Part shown: one piece after another, positions 32,744 to 41,738 of the stretch
Position numbering within the stretch: the first letter of the stretch is position 1
Layout of the letters: each line of letters starts with the position of its first letter
Assembly: GCA_018267285.1 (NCBI GenBank)
Contig: JAFDYU010000008.1
Span: 1 to 64,000 of the forward strand
Direction: 5' to 3'
From: Bacteroidota bacterium
GTDB taxonomy: Bacteria; Bacteroidota; Bacteroidia; Cytophagales; Cyclobacteriaceae
Length of the DNA: 64,000 bases
The notes under the pieces: generated by a model
What the model was told of the DNA's origin: nothing
Databases searched by the model: none
The model's input: only the letters and a program-made list of their open reading frames with translations
Position numbers and translations under genes: made by a program

Positions 32744-34012
32744 TTACTTCAAAGCGTTTCTAAAAATCTCAGTAAATAAAAATACTTCTTCAAACGTGTT
32801 ATACAATGGAACAGGTGCAACCCGGATTACATCGGGCTCGCGCCAGTCGGCAATCACTCCGGCTTTTGTAAGTTTATCAAATACTTTTTTTCCATTTTTC
32901 TTCATCAACAACGAGAGCTGACAGCCTCTTTCGTTTGGATTGGAGGGGGTGATGATCGAGAAGTGGTTTTCGTAGCCCTCAATCGATTTCAATAAAAATT
33001 CAAAATAGCCCGTGAGCAAAACACTTTTTTTCCGCAGCTCAGTAATTCCAACCTCGTCAAAAATGTTGAGCGAAGCCAACTGAGCAGCACCCGAAAGAAT
33101 GGGGAAATTGGAAAGCTGCCAGCCGTCAACTCCGGGCATGGGTTTAAATCCTTTTTTCATCTGAAACCGTTCTTTTTCATCATGGCCCCACCAACCTGCA
33201 AAGTGGGGAAGTTCAAAATTCCGAGCATGATTGTCGTGAACGAATGCGCCCGCCAATCCGCCCGGCCCTGAGTTCAAATATTTATAGCCGCACCAAACGG
33301 CAAAATCAACTTCGTCTTTGTGCAAATGAAGAGGTACGTTGCCAATGGCATGAGCCAAATCAAACCCAACTAAGGCACCTGCCCGATGCGTGGCTTGTGC
33401 TATTTTTTTGATATCGAAAAATTGACCGGTGTAATATTGTACCGCTCCGAAAACGACAAGGGCAATTTCGTTTTTATGCTCTTCGATTGATTTTAAAATA
33501 TCCTCGGTTCGCAAACAGAATTCTCCGTTTCGAGGAGATAATTCAATAATCGTTTCAGAAGGATTTAGCCCATGAAATTTTATCTGAGATTCGAACGCAT
33601 ATTGATCCGAGCCAAAGGCGCCCGCTTCAATTAATATTTTAAATCTCGTTTTGGTGGGACGATAAAACGAAACCAACATCAGATGCAAATTCACCGTGAG
33701 CTGATTCATGGCCACCACCTCGCTTGGCTTTGCGCCAACCAACTTTGCCAACGCTTTTTTACTAAACTTGTGGTAATACAGCCACGGACGCCTGGCGTGA
33801 ATGTGCCCCTCTACACCCAACTTTGCCCAATCTTCTAATTCTTCGGCTATAAAATTTTTTGTTGTTTTGGGTTGAAGCCCCAGCGAGTTACCCGTAAAAT
33901 AAATGGCAGTCTTATTATTAATTTTCGGAAGAAGAAATTTTGACCGATAAGGTCGCAGTGGATCTTGTTGGTCTAATTTTTTTGCAGAAAATATAGCTGA
34001 ATCGAATTTCAT
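32744..34012 (-). CDS. kynU: Kynureninase
   Basis: PLP enzyme that cleaves 3-hydroxykynurenine to 3-hydroxyanthranilate and alanine. The open frame reaches 34075, but the family N-terminus starts at the ATG at 34012 (MKFDSAIFSAKKLDQQDPL), giving 422 residues. AIYFTGNSLGLQPK, DLAHAIGNVPL and FAVWCGYKYLNSGPGG (PLP lysine in GYKYLN) are characteristic. It begins 7 bases after the PIN toxin stop codon, so it is read in the same operon despite the unrelated genes upstream. Confidence 0.95.
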   Translation of the reverse strand: MKFDSAIFSAKKLDQQDPLRPYRSKFLLPKINNKTAIYFTGNSLGLQPKTTKNFIAEELEDWAKLGVEGHIHARRPWLYYHKFSKKALAKLVGAKPSEVVAMNQLTVNLHLMLVSFYRPTKTRFKILIEAGAFGSDQYAFESQIKFHGLNPSETIIELSPRNGEFCLRTEDILKSIEEHKNEIALVVFGAVQYYTGQFFDIKKIAQATHRAGALVGFDLAHAIGNVPLHLHKDEVDFAVWCGYKYLNSGPGGLAGAFVHDNHARNFELPHFAGWWGHDEKERFQMKKGFKPMPGVDGWQLSNFPILSGAAQLASLNIFDEVGITELRKKSVLLTGYFEFLLKSIEGYENHFSIITPSNPNERGCQLSLLMKKNGKKVFDKLTKAGVIADWREPDVIRVAPVPLYNTFEEVFLFTEIFRNALK

Positions 34013-34019
34013 GTGCGAT

Positions 34020-34436
34020 TTATTTCCAATACCGATCCCAATATTCTTTAGGTGAGAGTATTTGAGTTTTTTCAAATTGTGGAAACGGAAAATGTTTTAG
34101 ATTGCCTGTAACCAAAAAATCGGCTTTACAAGTCGAAGCCAGATCTAGAAATTTATTATCCGAAGGATCGTGTAGGATTTTATGCGATGTCCTAGGTACT
34201 ATTGAAATAGAAAGTTCTTCGATAGACTCAAGCAGGCCTTTAACTTCTTCAGAAAAATACGTGTGTACTTGAAATTTCTTTCTTGATAAAACCCCACTAT
34301 ATTCTCTCAATATATCTTGAGAAGTAAAAAAAATAACTTTGCCATTGAGGATTACGTCAAAGACTATTTTGTGTGGATAACTCTTTCCTAAAAGAGATGA
34401 AACTAACACGTTTGTATCAATGATAAGCTTTTGCAC
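34020..34436 (-). CDS. PIN-domain putative toxin
   Basis: VapC-like RNase fold of the COG1569 type. The 138-residue protein begins LIIDTNVLVSSLLG with the first acidic residue. It then has SQDILREYSGVL, and DPSDNKFLDLASTCKADFLVTGN, which carries the other acidic residues. Its start at 34436 lies inside the end of the preceding small gene (20-base overlap), the usual antitoxin-toxin layout. Target RNA is unknown. The pair is embedded between ogt and kynU with almost no spacing, so it is co-transcribed with metabolic genes. Confidence 0.85.
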   Translation of the reverse strand: MQKLIIDTNVLVSSLLGKSYPHKIVFDVILNGKVIFFTSQDILREYSGVLSRKKFQVHTYFSEEVKGLLESIEELSISIVPRTSHKILHDPSDNKFLDLASTCKADFLVTGNLKHFPFPQFEKTQILSPKEYWDRYWK

Positions 34437-34653
34437 TTCTGCGGTAAGCTTTTATTTCAGCTTCAATTTCATTGGATGTCATTTTAGATAAACCAGTTTG
34501 GCGAGCAGCACGGACAACCTGCTTCATCCTGTCTCTTGCTATGGAAAGTTTAACCAGTTGTTCAAGGTCTGAAAAGTCTATTTCTTTATTTTTTATCTTG
34601 AGCCGTCTCCTGTCCGTACTCGATATTTTTACTTTTAAGGTATCCATAAACAA
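34417..34653 (-). CDS. Putative antitoxin of the PIN toxin
   Basis: The 78-residue protein (or 76 from the Met at residue 3) is basic and helical. A hydrophobic-charged first half includes VKISSTDRRRLKIKNKEIDF. The tail, MTSNEIEAEIKAYRRSAKAYH, is the sort that docks into PIN toxins. Length, overlap with the toxin gene and gene order support the antitoxin role; I see no clear ribbon-helix-helix or AbrB signature. It starts 6 bases after the ogt stop codon, so it has no promoter space of its own. Confidence 0.7.
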   Translation of the reverse strand: MFMDTLKVKISSTDRRRLKIKNKEIDFSDLEQLVKLSIARDRMKQVVRAARQTGLSKMTSNEIEAEIKAYRRSAKAYH

Positions 34654-34659
34654 AGATAT

Positions 34660-35136
34660 TTAAAAAATCGAAAGTTGTTTTTGTAGAAAACCTTCGTGCT
34701 CAAGCAACCATATCTTCCGGTCGAGGCCACCTCCGTAGCCCACCAAATCACCACTCTTCCCAATTACCCGGTGGCATGGCACAACAATGGCAATTGGATT
34801 TTGCCCATTGGCGAGGCCCACAGCCCGAATGGATTTAACATCACCGATTCGTACGGCCAGTTCTTGGTACGAAACGGTTTTACCAAAAGGGATGTTGAGC
34901 AACTCATTCCAAACTTTTTGTTGAAAATCGGAGCCGCGCAGGTCTATCTCGAAAGAAAAAAATTTTCTCCTGCCTGTAAAATATTCGTCAAGTTCCGAAA
35001 CACCTTGTTCTATAACGGGAGTTCTCACTTCTTCCTGTTTTGAATTCCGGAGAAATCCCAGAAAAATTATTTTCTCATTTTCAGATTCGATGTGCAGTTC
35101 TCCTACCGGAGACGAGTAGTAGGCAAGGCCGTGCAT
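34660..35136 (-). CDS. ogt: Methylated-DNA-protein cysteine methyltransferase
   Basis: Suicidal repair of O6-methylguanine. The 158-residue protein has the acceptor Cys121 in IVVPCHRVIG. The helix-turn-helix segment FGKTVSYQELAVRIGDVKSIRAVGLANGQNP contains the arginine finger region. It lacks the N-terminal Ada metal domain, as for Ogt. The start is 3 bases after the stop of the 3-hydroxyanthranilate dioxygenase gene, and the antitoxin gene follows 6 bases downstream. It is therefore co-transcribed with kynurenine genes. Confidence 0.94.
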   Translation of the reverse strand: MHGLAYYSSPVGELHIESENEKIIFLGFLRNSKQEEVRTPVIEQGVSELDEYFTGRRKFFSFEIDLRGSDFQQKVWNELLNIPFGKTVSYQELAVRIGDVKSIRAVGLANGQNPIAIVVPCHRVIGKSGDLVGYGGGLDRKIWLLEHEGFLQKQLSIF

Positions 35137-35139
35137 GGG

Positions 35140-35670
35140 TCACACAAACCGTGCGTCTGCCTCCATCTCTGCACCGCATTTTTTGCAAGTGCGCAACTCT
35201 TTAGAGCCGTAGAATTCGCGGAAGCGCGGAAGAAAATCTTTTTCGATGTTGTCTAAATGAAAGCGGTACTCGTGCAGTTGGTTGTTGCAATTTTCGCAAA
35301 ACCAGATTAAACCATCCTGATACGTATTGGCCGAGCGTTTGCATTCAATCACCAACCCAACGGAATGGGCGGGGCGCTCGGGGCGATGCGGTGTGTTGGC
35401 GGGCAGCAAAAACATTTCTCCTTCTTTAATTGGGATGTCAACCGCTTTTCCATCTTCCTGAATGCGCACATTGATATTGCCTTGCAACTGATAAAATAAT
35501 TCTTCGGTTTGGTTGAAGTGATAATCTTTTCGCGCGTTAGGTCCGCCCACAATCATCACAATGTAATCGCCTGCATCGGCATACAAATTTTTGTTTCCCA
35601 CTGGGGGTTTCAACAGATCGCGGTTGTCGTTGATCCATTGATTGAGGTTAAAGGGTCTGCGAATCGACAT
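35140..35670 (-). CDS. 3-hydroxyanthranilate 3,4-dioxygenase
   Basis: Opens the ring of 3-hydroxyanthranilate. The frame is open from 35709, but the family N-terminus begins at the ATG at 35670 (MSIRRPFNLNQWIND), giving 176 residues. The cupin core has VGGPNARKDYHFNQTEELFYQL (His/Glu iron ligands), FLLPANTPHRPERP, and a C-terminal rubredoxin-like iron site made of CENC and CKKC. This site is found in bacterial and fungal enzymes. It is the first gene of the operon with ogt, the toxin-antitoxin pair, kynU, kmo and the phosphorylase. Confidence 0.94.
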   Translation of the reverse strand: MSIRRPFNLNQWINDNRDLLKPPVGNKNLYADAGDYIVMIVGGPNARKDYHFNQTEELFYQLQGNINVRIQEDGKAVDIPIKEGEMFLLPANTPHRPERPAHSVGLVIECKRSANTYQDGLIWFCENCNNQLHEYRFHLDNIEKDFLPRFREFYGSKELRTCKKCGAEMEADARFV

Positions 35671-35737
35671 AGAAATAAAATTTGATATTTTAAAGTTAAG
35701 GAATCTCAAGTGATAATCTCAAGTGTTTGTTCCTTGG

Positions 35738-36931
35738 TTAAATACTTTCATAAATCACGGCAGCACCTTGGCCTACACCAATACACATGGTAGCCAATCC
35801 GTATTTTACGTTTCGTTTTTTCATTTCATGTAGTAACGTTGCACTGATGCGTACGCCACTGCAACCCAGCGGATGACCGATAGCGATCGAACCTCCATTT
35901 ACATTTACGATCGATGGATCCAATTGAAGATTGCGCATACAGGCCAAGGCCTGCGAGGCAAACGCTTCGTTCAGTTCGATCAGACCAAGATCAGAAATTT
36001 TTAACCCTGCACGTTGCAGTGCTTTTTGTGTGGCCGGCACCGGGCCGATGCCCATGTGTGCCGGGTCAACACCCGCAATGGCGGTGGCAACAACTCGTGC
36101 CAACGGTTTTAAGTTATTTTTTTTGGCGAAGGTTTCACTCACCACCAGACTTGCCGCAGCCCCGTCATTAATACCCGATGAATTTCCAGCCGTAACGCTT
36201 CCTCCTTCTTTGAAAGCAGGTTTTAAAGCGGCCAGTTTTTCCAGCGAGGTTTCGCGCGGGTATTCGTCTTTTCCGAAAACAAAACTTTCTTTCCCTTTCG
36301 TTACGGTTACTTCAACCAGTTCTTCGTTGAATTTATTTTCAGATTGAGCTTTGAAATATTTGTGCTGCGAAGCCAACGCAAACGTATCCTGATCTTCGCG
36401 GCTCACCTTCCAGTTGGTGGCAACGTTTTCGGCAGTTTCGCCCATGCTGAATGGGTGATACAGTTTCGCCAGCTTGACATTGGTAAACCGCCATCCAATG
36501 GTGGTATCGAAAATTTCGGCTTTGCGCGAAAAACTTTCTTCACTTTTGCTCATTACAAAAGGTGCGCGCGTCATGCTCTCCACGCCACCGGCAATGTACG
36601 CTTCGCCATCGCCATGATGGATGGCGCGCGAGGCATCTACGATAGCCTGCAAGCCCGAAGCACACAGGCGGTTTACGGTAACGCCTCCAACCGAAGTGGG
36701 CAACCCGGCCAGCAACGCGGCCATGCGTGCCACATTTCTATTGTCTTCGCCCGCTTGGTTGGCAGCACCGAAAATTACATCTTCAATTTGATGGGCATCA
36801 ACCGAAGGATTGCGCTCCAATAATTTTTTAATTACCAAAGCGGCCATATCGTCCGGGCGAACGGAGGCAAGCGAGCCGCCATATTTTCCGATAGGTGTGC
36901 GGAGGATGTCAACAAGGTAAGCGGTTTGCAT
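35738..36931 (-). CDS. Acetyl-CoA acyltransferase (thiolase)
   Basis: Thiolysis of 3-ketoacyl-CoA or the reverse condensation. The 397-residue protein has the acyl-enzyme Cys90 in VNRLCASGLQAI. It also has GGVESMTRAPFV, the catalytic His in GGSIAIGHPLGCSGVR, and the second Cys in ATMCIGVGQGAAV. It resembles FadA/PcaF/PaaJ-type degradative thiolases; a PcaF-like beta-ketoadipyl role cannot be excluded. It is on the same strand as the kynurenine operon with a 67-base gap, so it may or may not be co-transcribed. Confidence 0.93.
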   Translation of the reverse strand: MQTAYLVDILRTPIGKYGGSLASVRPDDMAALVIKKLLERNPSVDAHQIEDVIFGAANQAGEDNRNVARMAALLAGLPTSVGGVTVNRLCASGLQAIVDASRAIHHGDGEAYIAGGVESMTRAPFVMSKSEESFSRKAEIFDTTIGWRFTNVKLAKLYHPFSMGETAENVATNWKVSREDQDTFALASQHKYFKAQSENKFNEELVEVTVTKGKESFVFGKDEYPRETSLEKLAALKPAFKEGGSVTAGNSSGINDGAAASLVVSETFAKKNNLKPLARVVATAIAGVDPAHMGIGPVPATQKALQRAGLKISDLGLIELNEAFASQALACMRNLQLDPSIVNVNGGSIAIGHPLGCSGVRISATLLHEMKKRNVKYGLATMCIGVGQGAAVIYESI

Positions 36932-36995
36932 GATTGAGCTTGTTAAATGGATTGGTTATTTTTGCCGAACGAGTGCAAGTTAAACCAACCCCTGT

Positions 36996-37460
36996 ATGTG
37001 GCAAAGAGTTCAAACGATATTTCTGGCAGTGGCAATTGCCTGCTTAGTGGCCATGATTTTTTTTCCGGTGTGGGAAGCGAAAGCAGAAGCCACACGCCTT
37101 ACTTTATACCCTTTATATTATAGGGTTCAGCTCGGAGAATCGATTTCTGAAATTTATTTTCCGTACAGCCTGATTGCCATGCTTGGTCTGGCGGCCGCTA
37201 CGGTAGCCATGATCTCGATTCAAAAATTTGAAAACCGCATGCTTCAGTTAAAATTAGGAGCTCTTAATTCATTGTTGATGGCGAGTTGCGGATTTGCCGC
37301 TGCTTATTTCTCTATTAAGCTCGCCCGATCAAATCAGTCTCCGGGCGACTTTGGTTTAGCACTTTATCTTCCCTTTGCTGCCATGATCTGCAATGCCATT
37401 GCCAACCGACTTATCAAGCGCGATGAAAATTTGGTTAAAGATTCCGACCGATTAAGGTAA
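36996..37460 (+). CDS. DUF4293 membrane protein
   Basis: The 154-residue protein has four hydrophobic segments (about 5-25, 55-75, 87-107, 120-138). It starts MWQRVQTIFLAVA and ends FAAMICNAIANRLIKRDENLVKDSDRLR, the pattern of DUF4293, a family restricted to Bacteroidota as far as I recall. The basic C-terminal tail is probably cytosolic. Function is unknown. It is divergent from the thiolase gene (64 bases). Confidence 0.85.
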   Translation: MWQRVQTIFLAVAIACLVAMIFFPVWEAKAEATRLTLYPLYYRVQLGESISEIYFPYSLIAMLGLAAATVAMISIQKFENRMLQLKLGALNSLLMASCGFAAAYFSIKLARSNQSPGDFGLALYLPFAAMICNAIANRLIKRDENLVKDSDRLR

Positions 37461-37573
37461 ATCTTATTCGTGCCAGCCATCATACAGAAATTTATATAAA
37501 CTATTAATCGGTTACCAAAACCGGATTTCTTAAATTCAGGTTACTGATTTTGTTTACACCAAACCTAAATTAT

Positions 37574-38635
37574 ATGAAACCAATCAAATTTCTTATTGTT
37601 GCTGCCTGCTTTGGCTTATTGGCGTCTTGCAGTAAAAGTAGTTCGCCAGCACCGTTAAGCCCATCCGATGCCCAAGCCTCGCTTACTTCGAGTAACTCTA
37701 CCTTGTCATCGGAATTGACTTCGGTTACACAAACTACGGGCTACACTTCGTTGAATACGTTTTCTGCACTTACCAGCGGAACGGGGATAAGCCCTTTTAG
37801 CCGTATTGCATACGCTAATCACAATGAAGTTGCCAATCAACTAAAAATAGCTCTTGCCAACGTTCATGTAATGATGGTTCATGCTACGGCTACGGCACGT
37901 ATCAATGGAGACGAGCCATTTAACTACAACGATAAAAAAGGAATTTACACGTATAATTTTAATACTAAAAAATTTGACTACTCTTCCCAGTCGGATATTG
38001 TTGAAATTAAATACCCTTCCGATAGTACTAAAAAAACAAACAACGCAGATTTTCAATTGACGGCTTATAGCGAGGTAAAACTCAGCGATGGTACGTACGG
38101 TGCTACCAATGTGCAAGCCACACTTTCCGTTGATGGAACCAAACAAGCAGAAGTGAAATTCACTGCCAATTACGATGATAAAGACGACCCGAATTTGGTT
38201 AGCCTTAATTTATACCTGAACCCTTACACGTGGACCATTGACTTCGACAACACGAAACCAACTTCCACTTCAGAGTCAGTAAGTCTTTCAAAAAATGAAA
38301 AATTACTTATAGGTACAGGAATATCGGCCACGTATGCATCGGCCAGCGATAAGGAAGGAGGAAGCCCTTCTTCGGCAAGCGGTTACATTCAACTGGTTGA
38401 TGTGCGCTTTACCATTTCCTTAAATATGTCTGCGCCCAACGCCAACCCCAACGATCCAAATACGTTTGTGTTCATCACCATCACCGTTAACGGCAGTGCA
38501 GCAGGCAAAGTAATATTCGACCAAACCGATCCTCAAAACCCTGTTCCTTATGTGCAATTCAATGACGGAACAAAAACTAAACTGGAAACACTATTTCAGA
38601 GCTTTGGCGATGAGTTGAGCAAAATGTTCAGTTAA
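37574..38635 (+). CDS. Hypothetical lipoprotein, 353 aa
   Basis: The lipoprotein signal MKPIKFLIVAACFGLLASCSK starts at the ATG at 37574; the frame is open slightly upstream at 37550. Lipidation would be at the Cys of LASC. A Ser/Thr-rich linker follows (SLTSSNSTLSSELTSVTQ), then a beta-rich domain of repeated strands (AYSEVKLSDGTYGATNVQATLSVDG). It ends with YVQFNDGTKTKLETLFQSF. I do not recognise the family. It has its own terminator and appears monocistronic. Confidence 0.85.
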   Translation: MKPIKFLIVAACFGLLASCSKSSSPAPLSPSDAQASLTSSNSTLSSELTSVTQTTGYTSLNTFSALTSGTGISPFSRIAYANHNEVANQLKIALANVHVMMVHATATARINGDEPFNYNDKKGIYTYNFNTKKFDYSSQSDIVEIKYPSDSTKKTNNADFQLTAYSEVKLSDGTYGATNVQATLSVDGTKQAEVKFTANYDDKDDPNLVSLNLYLNPYTWTIDFDNTKPTSTSESVSLSKNEKLLIGTGISATYASASDKEGGSPSSASGYIQLVDVRFTISLNMSAPNANPNDPNTFVFITITVNGSAAGKVIFDQTDPQNPVPYVQFNDGTKTKLETLFQSFGDELSKMFS

Positions 38636-38658
38636 TATTTTTTTTTGAATTGAATATA

Positions 38659-38690
38659 AAGGAGGCTTTTAACACGGCCTCCTTTTTTAT
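38659..38690 (+). terminator. Rho-independent terminator
   Basis: AAGGAGGC (38659-38666) pairs with GCCTCCTT (38677-38684), followed by a T-rich tail (TTTTTTATTTT). It lies 24 bases after the lipoprotein stop codon and before pyrH. Confidence 0.85.
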
Positions 38691-38737
38691 TTTGCAAAAC
38701 CTGAAAATCCATTTGATATTTGCCGAAACAATCCCGC

Positions 38738-39442
38738 ATGAAATACAAACGCATTCTTTTAAAGCTCAGTGGTGAAGCACTGATGGGCACCAAAAACAGC
38801 AACATCGACCCGTCCGTGCTCGAACAATATTGCGAAGAGATAAAATTGGTTAAAGAACAAGGTGTTGAGTTGGCCATAGTTATTGGAGGAGGAAATATTT
38901 TTAGGGGTGGCCAGGCCGAAACACTTGGCATAGATCGGGTGCAAGGAGATTATATGGGCATGTTGGCTACGGTAATAAATGCCATGGCATTGCAAAGTGC
39001 TCTTGAACGACACGGGCTTTATACCCGGTTGATGGCCGGCATTAAGATGGAGCAAGTCTGCGAACCGTTTATCAGGCGCAGGGCGATCCGCCACTTGGAA
39101 AAAGGACGGATCGTAATTTTTGGCGCAGGCATAGGTAACCCTTATTTTACTACCGACTCTACCGCCAGCTTGCGCGCCATTGAAGTGCAGGCCGATGTGG
39201 TGCTGAAAGGCACCCGCGTGGATGGGGTCTATACAAAAGATCCGCTAAAATTTCCGGATGCCGTTCGCTATTCAAAACTTACCTTTCAAGAAGCGTATGA
39301 AAAAAATTTGAACATCATGGATATGACGGCCTTTACGCTGTGTATGGAAAACAAATTGCCGATCATTGTTTTCGATATGAATAAAAAAGGAAATCTTTTG
39401 CTCATTGCCAAAGGCGAGGAGGCCGGAACCCTGATTAGTTAA
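38738..39442 (+). CDS. pyrH: UMP kinase
   Basis: Phosphorylates UMP to UDP; hexameric, allosterically regulated. The family N-terminus [17 protein letters not shown] begins at the ATG at 38738, although the frame is open from 38720; this gives 234 residues. [50 protein letters not shown] and VDGVYTKDP are canonical. frr starts 42 bases downstream, the common pyrH-frr order. Confidence 0.96.
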   Translation: MKYKRILLKLSGEALMGTKNSNIDPSVLEQYCEEIKLVKEQGVELAIVIGGGNIFRGGQAETLGIDRVQGDYMGMLATVINAMALQSALERHGLYTRLMAGIKMEQVCEPFIRRRAIRHLEKGRIVIFGAGIGNPYFTTDSTASLRAIEVQADVVLKGTRVDGVYTKDPLKFPDAVRYSKLTFQEAYEKNLNIMDMTAFTLCMENKLPIIVFDMNKKGNLLLIAKGEEAGTLIS

Positions 39443-39483
39443 AAAATGTCTTGCTACTTTTGTTTCACTACTTAAGTCTATTT

Positions 39484-40038
39484 ATGGAAGAAATTGAATT
39501 ATACCTTGACGATGCCAAAGACCAGATGAACAAGGCCATTGCCCACGTTGGAAATGAGCTTACCAAAATCCGTGCAGGCAAAGCCAACCCCTCGATGCTG
39601 GACGGAATTCAAGTTTCCTACTACGGAGCCATGAGCCCCCTCAACCAGGTGTCGTCCATCACCGCCCCCGATGCCCGCAGTATTTTTATCAAACCCTGGG
39701 AAAAAACCCTTATCCAGGAAATTGAAAAAGCAATTATGGCGGCCAACATCGGGCTTACCCCTCAAAACGATGGCCAGCAAGTAATCATAAACATACCCAT
39801 GCTTACCGAAGAAAGACGTAAGCAATTGGTGAAGCAAGTACATGGCGAATGCGAACACGGCAAGGTGAGTGTACGCAGCATCCGCAAAGAGACGAACGAA
39901 TCGTTGAAAAAAATTAAAGGTGCTTCGGAAGACGATATCAAAAACGCAGAAGAGAGCGTGCAAAAACTCACCGATGATTTTATTGTTAAAATCGATGGAT
40001 TGATGAAAAAGAAAGAGGCCGAGATTATGACGGTGTAA
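39484..40038 (+). CDS. frr: Ribosome recycling factor
   Basis: Splits post-termination ribosomes with EF-G. Start at the ATG at 39484 (MEEIELYLDDAKDQM), giving 184 residues, normal for RRF; the longer frame from 39451 adds a non-conserved hydrophobic stretch. ELTKIRAGKANPSMLDGIQVSYYG, PLNQVSSITAPDARSIFIKPWEK and MLTEERRKQLVKQVH are standard. The neighbour at 40041 starts 3 bases after the stop codon. Confidence 0.96.
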   Translation: MEEIELYLDDAKDQMNKAIAHVGNELTKIRAGKANPSMLDGIQVSYYGAMSPLNQVSSITAPDARSIFIKPWEKTLIQEIEKAIMAANIGLTPQNDGQQVIINIPMLTEERRKQLVKQVHGECEHGKVSVRSIRKETNESLKKIKGASEDDIKNAEESVQKLTDDFIVKIDGLMKKKEAEIMTV

Positions 40039-40040
40039 AT

Positions 40041-40310
40041 ATGGAAACCCGTGCAGAAATATTGAAGCGCATCAACTGGGATTACAATTATTCCACCGAA
40101 GAGATCGATTCTTTTATTAAAGGAAAAAATTTCTTAGAAAAAAAACCTTTCCTAATTAAGATATTAATGTTCGTTAGCTGGTACAATATTTTAAAAACTT
40201 TTTCTACACACGAAATCAAAGAAATTTTATCAGAAGAAGTGGTAGATAATTTGCACATCGATTCCTTGCGCAAGAAATATACTTATGCAAGACACCTATT
40301 ATTCGGATAA
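40041..40310 (+). CDS. Small hypothetical protein paired with an AbiEii-type toxin
   Basis: The 89-residue product is helical and basic-acidic mixed (INWDYNYSTEEIDSFIKGKNF...SLRKKYTYARHLLFG). It overlaps the start of the nucleotidyltransferase gene by 26 bases and lies in the same operon after frr. By position it looks like the antitoxin of an AbiEii/AbiGii-type system. I recall similar short upstream genes beside such toxins, but this identification is inference. Its function may persist even if the toxin is broken. Confidence 0.65.
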   Translation: METRAEILKRINWDYNYSTEEIDSFIKGKNFLEKKPFLIKILMFVSWYNILKTFSTHEIKEILSEEVVDNLHIDSLRKKYTYARHLLFG

Positions 40311-40960
40311 ACTCTATCCGCTCCAAGATGAAATACTCCGAATTGTAGAGTCGGTTAATTCAATATTCTATATGACCGGTGGGACGGTTTTAAGTCGGGC
40401 CTATCTTCACCACCGTTATTCCGATGATCTTGATTTTTTTGTTAACCAAAAGAGTGATTTTCTAAAGGAAGTTTGGCCGAATTTTGGTAGAGCTGGAAAA
40501 AAAATTTAAAATTAAAATTCCAGTTCGTGAAGAGGCTTATGTGCTTGCCTTTGTTGATGAAAAAGAGATTTCGCTCAAAATATATTTCGTAAATGATATT
40601 GGCCTTCACGAGGGTGAAATCGTCAATCATCCTTTTTTTAACCGAATTGATTCATGGCAAAATATCTTATCGAATAAAATAACAGCACTCACACGGAGCG
40701 AAGGAAAGGATATTGCAGACATTCTTGAACTTTCAAAAAAGTACCCTTTCAATTGGATGGATGTAATCAGTCAAGCTTACAATAAAGATACATGGGTAGA
40801 AGAGGTGCGTGTATCTCAATATATTCATGATTTCCCAATGGAGAAATTAGAAAAGGTGAAATGGATTCGCCAACCTGATTTAACTCAAATGGCAGCTACC
40901 CTTAAAATAATTGCCAAAGATATTCTTCTCGGGGCTGAAAATTCTCTTTGCAAAAAATAA
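40285..40960 (+). pseudogene. Frameshifted AbiEii/AbiGii-type nucleotidyltransferase toxin
   Basis: The first frame (40285-40509) encodes FYMTGGTVLSRAYLHHRYSDDLDFFVN, with the GG and D-x-D pattern of the nucleotidyltransferase core, and then stops. The second frame, open from 40466 to the stop at 40958-40960, continues VELEKKFKIKIPVREEAYVL through RSEGKDIADILELSKKYPFNW. Joining the two near 40466-40484 by dropping one base gives an intact protein of about 225 residues. An eight-A run lies just after the junction. As assembled the gene is disrupted; a sequencing error is possible. lgt starts within the toxin stop codon (TAATG). Confidence 0.75.
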
Positions 40961-41736
40961 TGCACCCCGTTCTTTTTAAAATAGGTTCACTCACCATTTA
41001 TACATACGGATTTTTTATTGCGCTCGGGGCTGTGTTGGGTGCACTGGTTATGTGGCGTCAAGGTTACAAACGCTACGGCATGACGTTCGATCAAGCCAAC
41101 CAGCTTTTTCTACTACTGATGTTGGCAGGAGTTGTAGGTGGAAAATTTTTTCTAATCTTTGAAAACCCTTCGCTATACTGGGCGCATCCCTCCTATTTAA
41201 TTTCGAAAAACGGATTTGTATTTTACGGCTCCTTGCTGGCTTGTATACCGACTATGCTGTGGTATTTTAAAAAAAATAATTTGCCCGTGCTTGGCATGCT
41301 CGATGTAATGGCGATGGTCACCTGCATTGTTCACGGGTTCGGGCGAATCGGCTGTTTCAATGCCGGCTGCTGTTACGGCAAACCAACCGAAAGCATTTTA
41401 GGTGTAACCTTTACCGACTCCGCTTGCCAGGCGCCTTTGAATGTGTCGTTGCACCCCACACAGCTTTACGAAGCTTTTTTCGTTTTTTTAATTTTGATTT
41501 TTTTGTACCTCAAGGACAAAACCAAAAATTTTGATGGGCAAGTTTTCCTGATGTATTTGATGCTCTACGCCACCGGCAGAAGCATACTTGAAGTTTTCAG
41601 GGGAGACGAGGAGCGGGGGTTTGTGGTGAAAGATTGGATTTCGAATTCGCAATCCATTTCAATTATACTGATTATAGTTGCTCTGTATTTTTATGTAATG
41701 TTGAACCGAAAGCGTACCTTCCATAAAAAAATATAG
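40960..41736 (+). CDS. lgt: Prolipoprotein diacylglyceryl transferase
   Basis: Attaches diacylglycerol to the lipobox cysteine of prolipoproteins such as the NosZ and NosL types here. The family N-terminus begins at the ATG at 40960 (MHPVLFKIGSLTIYTYG), overlapping the preceding stop by 1 base. About seven hydrophobic helices are present, with the signature HGFGRIGCFNAGCCYGKPT and LHPTQLYEAFFVF. At 258 residues it is complete. Downstream the single-helix protein at 41739 starts 2 bases after the stop codon. Confidence 0.94.
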   Translation: MHPVLFKIGSLTIYTYGFFIALGAVLGALVMWRQGYKRYGMTFDQANQLFLLLMLAGVVGGKFFLIFENPSLYWAHPSYLISKNGFVFYGSLLACIPTMLWYFKKNNLPVLGMLDVMAMVTCIVHGFGRIGCFNAGCCYGKPTESILGVTFTDSACQAPLNVSLHPTQLYEAFFVFLILIFLYLKDKTKNFDGQVFLMYLMLYATGRSILEVFRGDEERGFVVKDWISNSQSISIILIIVALYFYVMLNRKRTFHKKI

Positions 41737-41738
41737 AT

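Noticed and set aside
40041-40310. Calling the small gene after frr a proven antitoxin
   Set aside because: Only position and overlap with an AbiEii-type gene support it, so it is listed as hypothetical.
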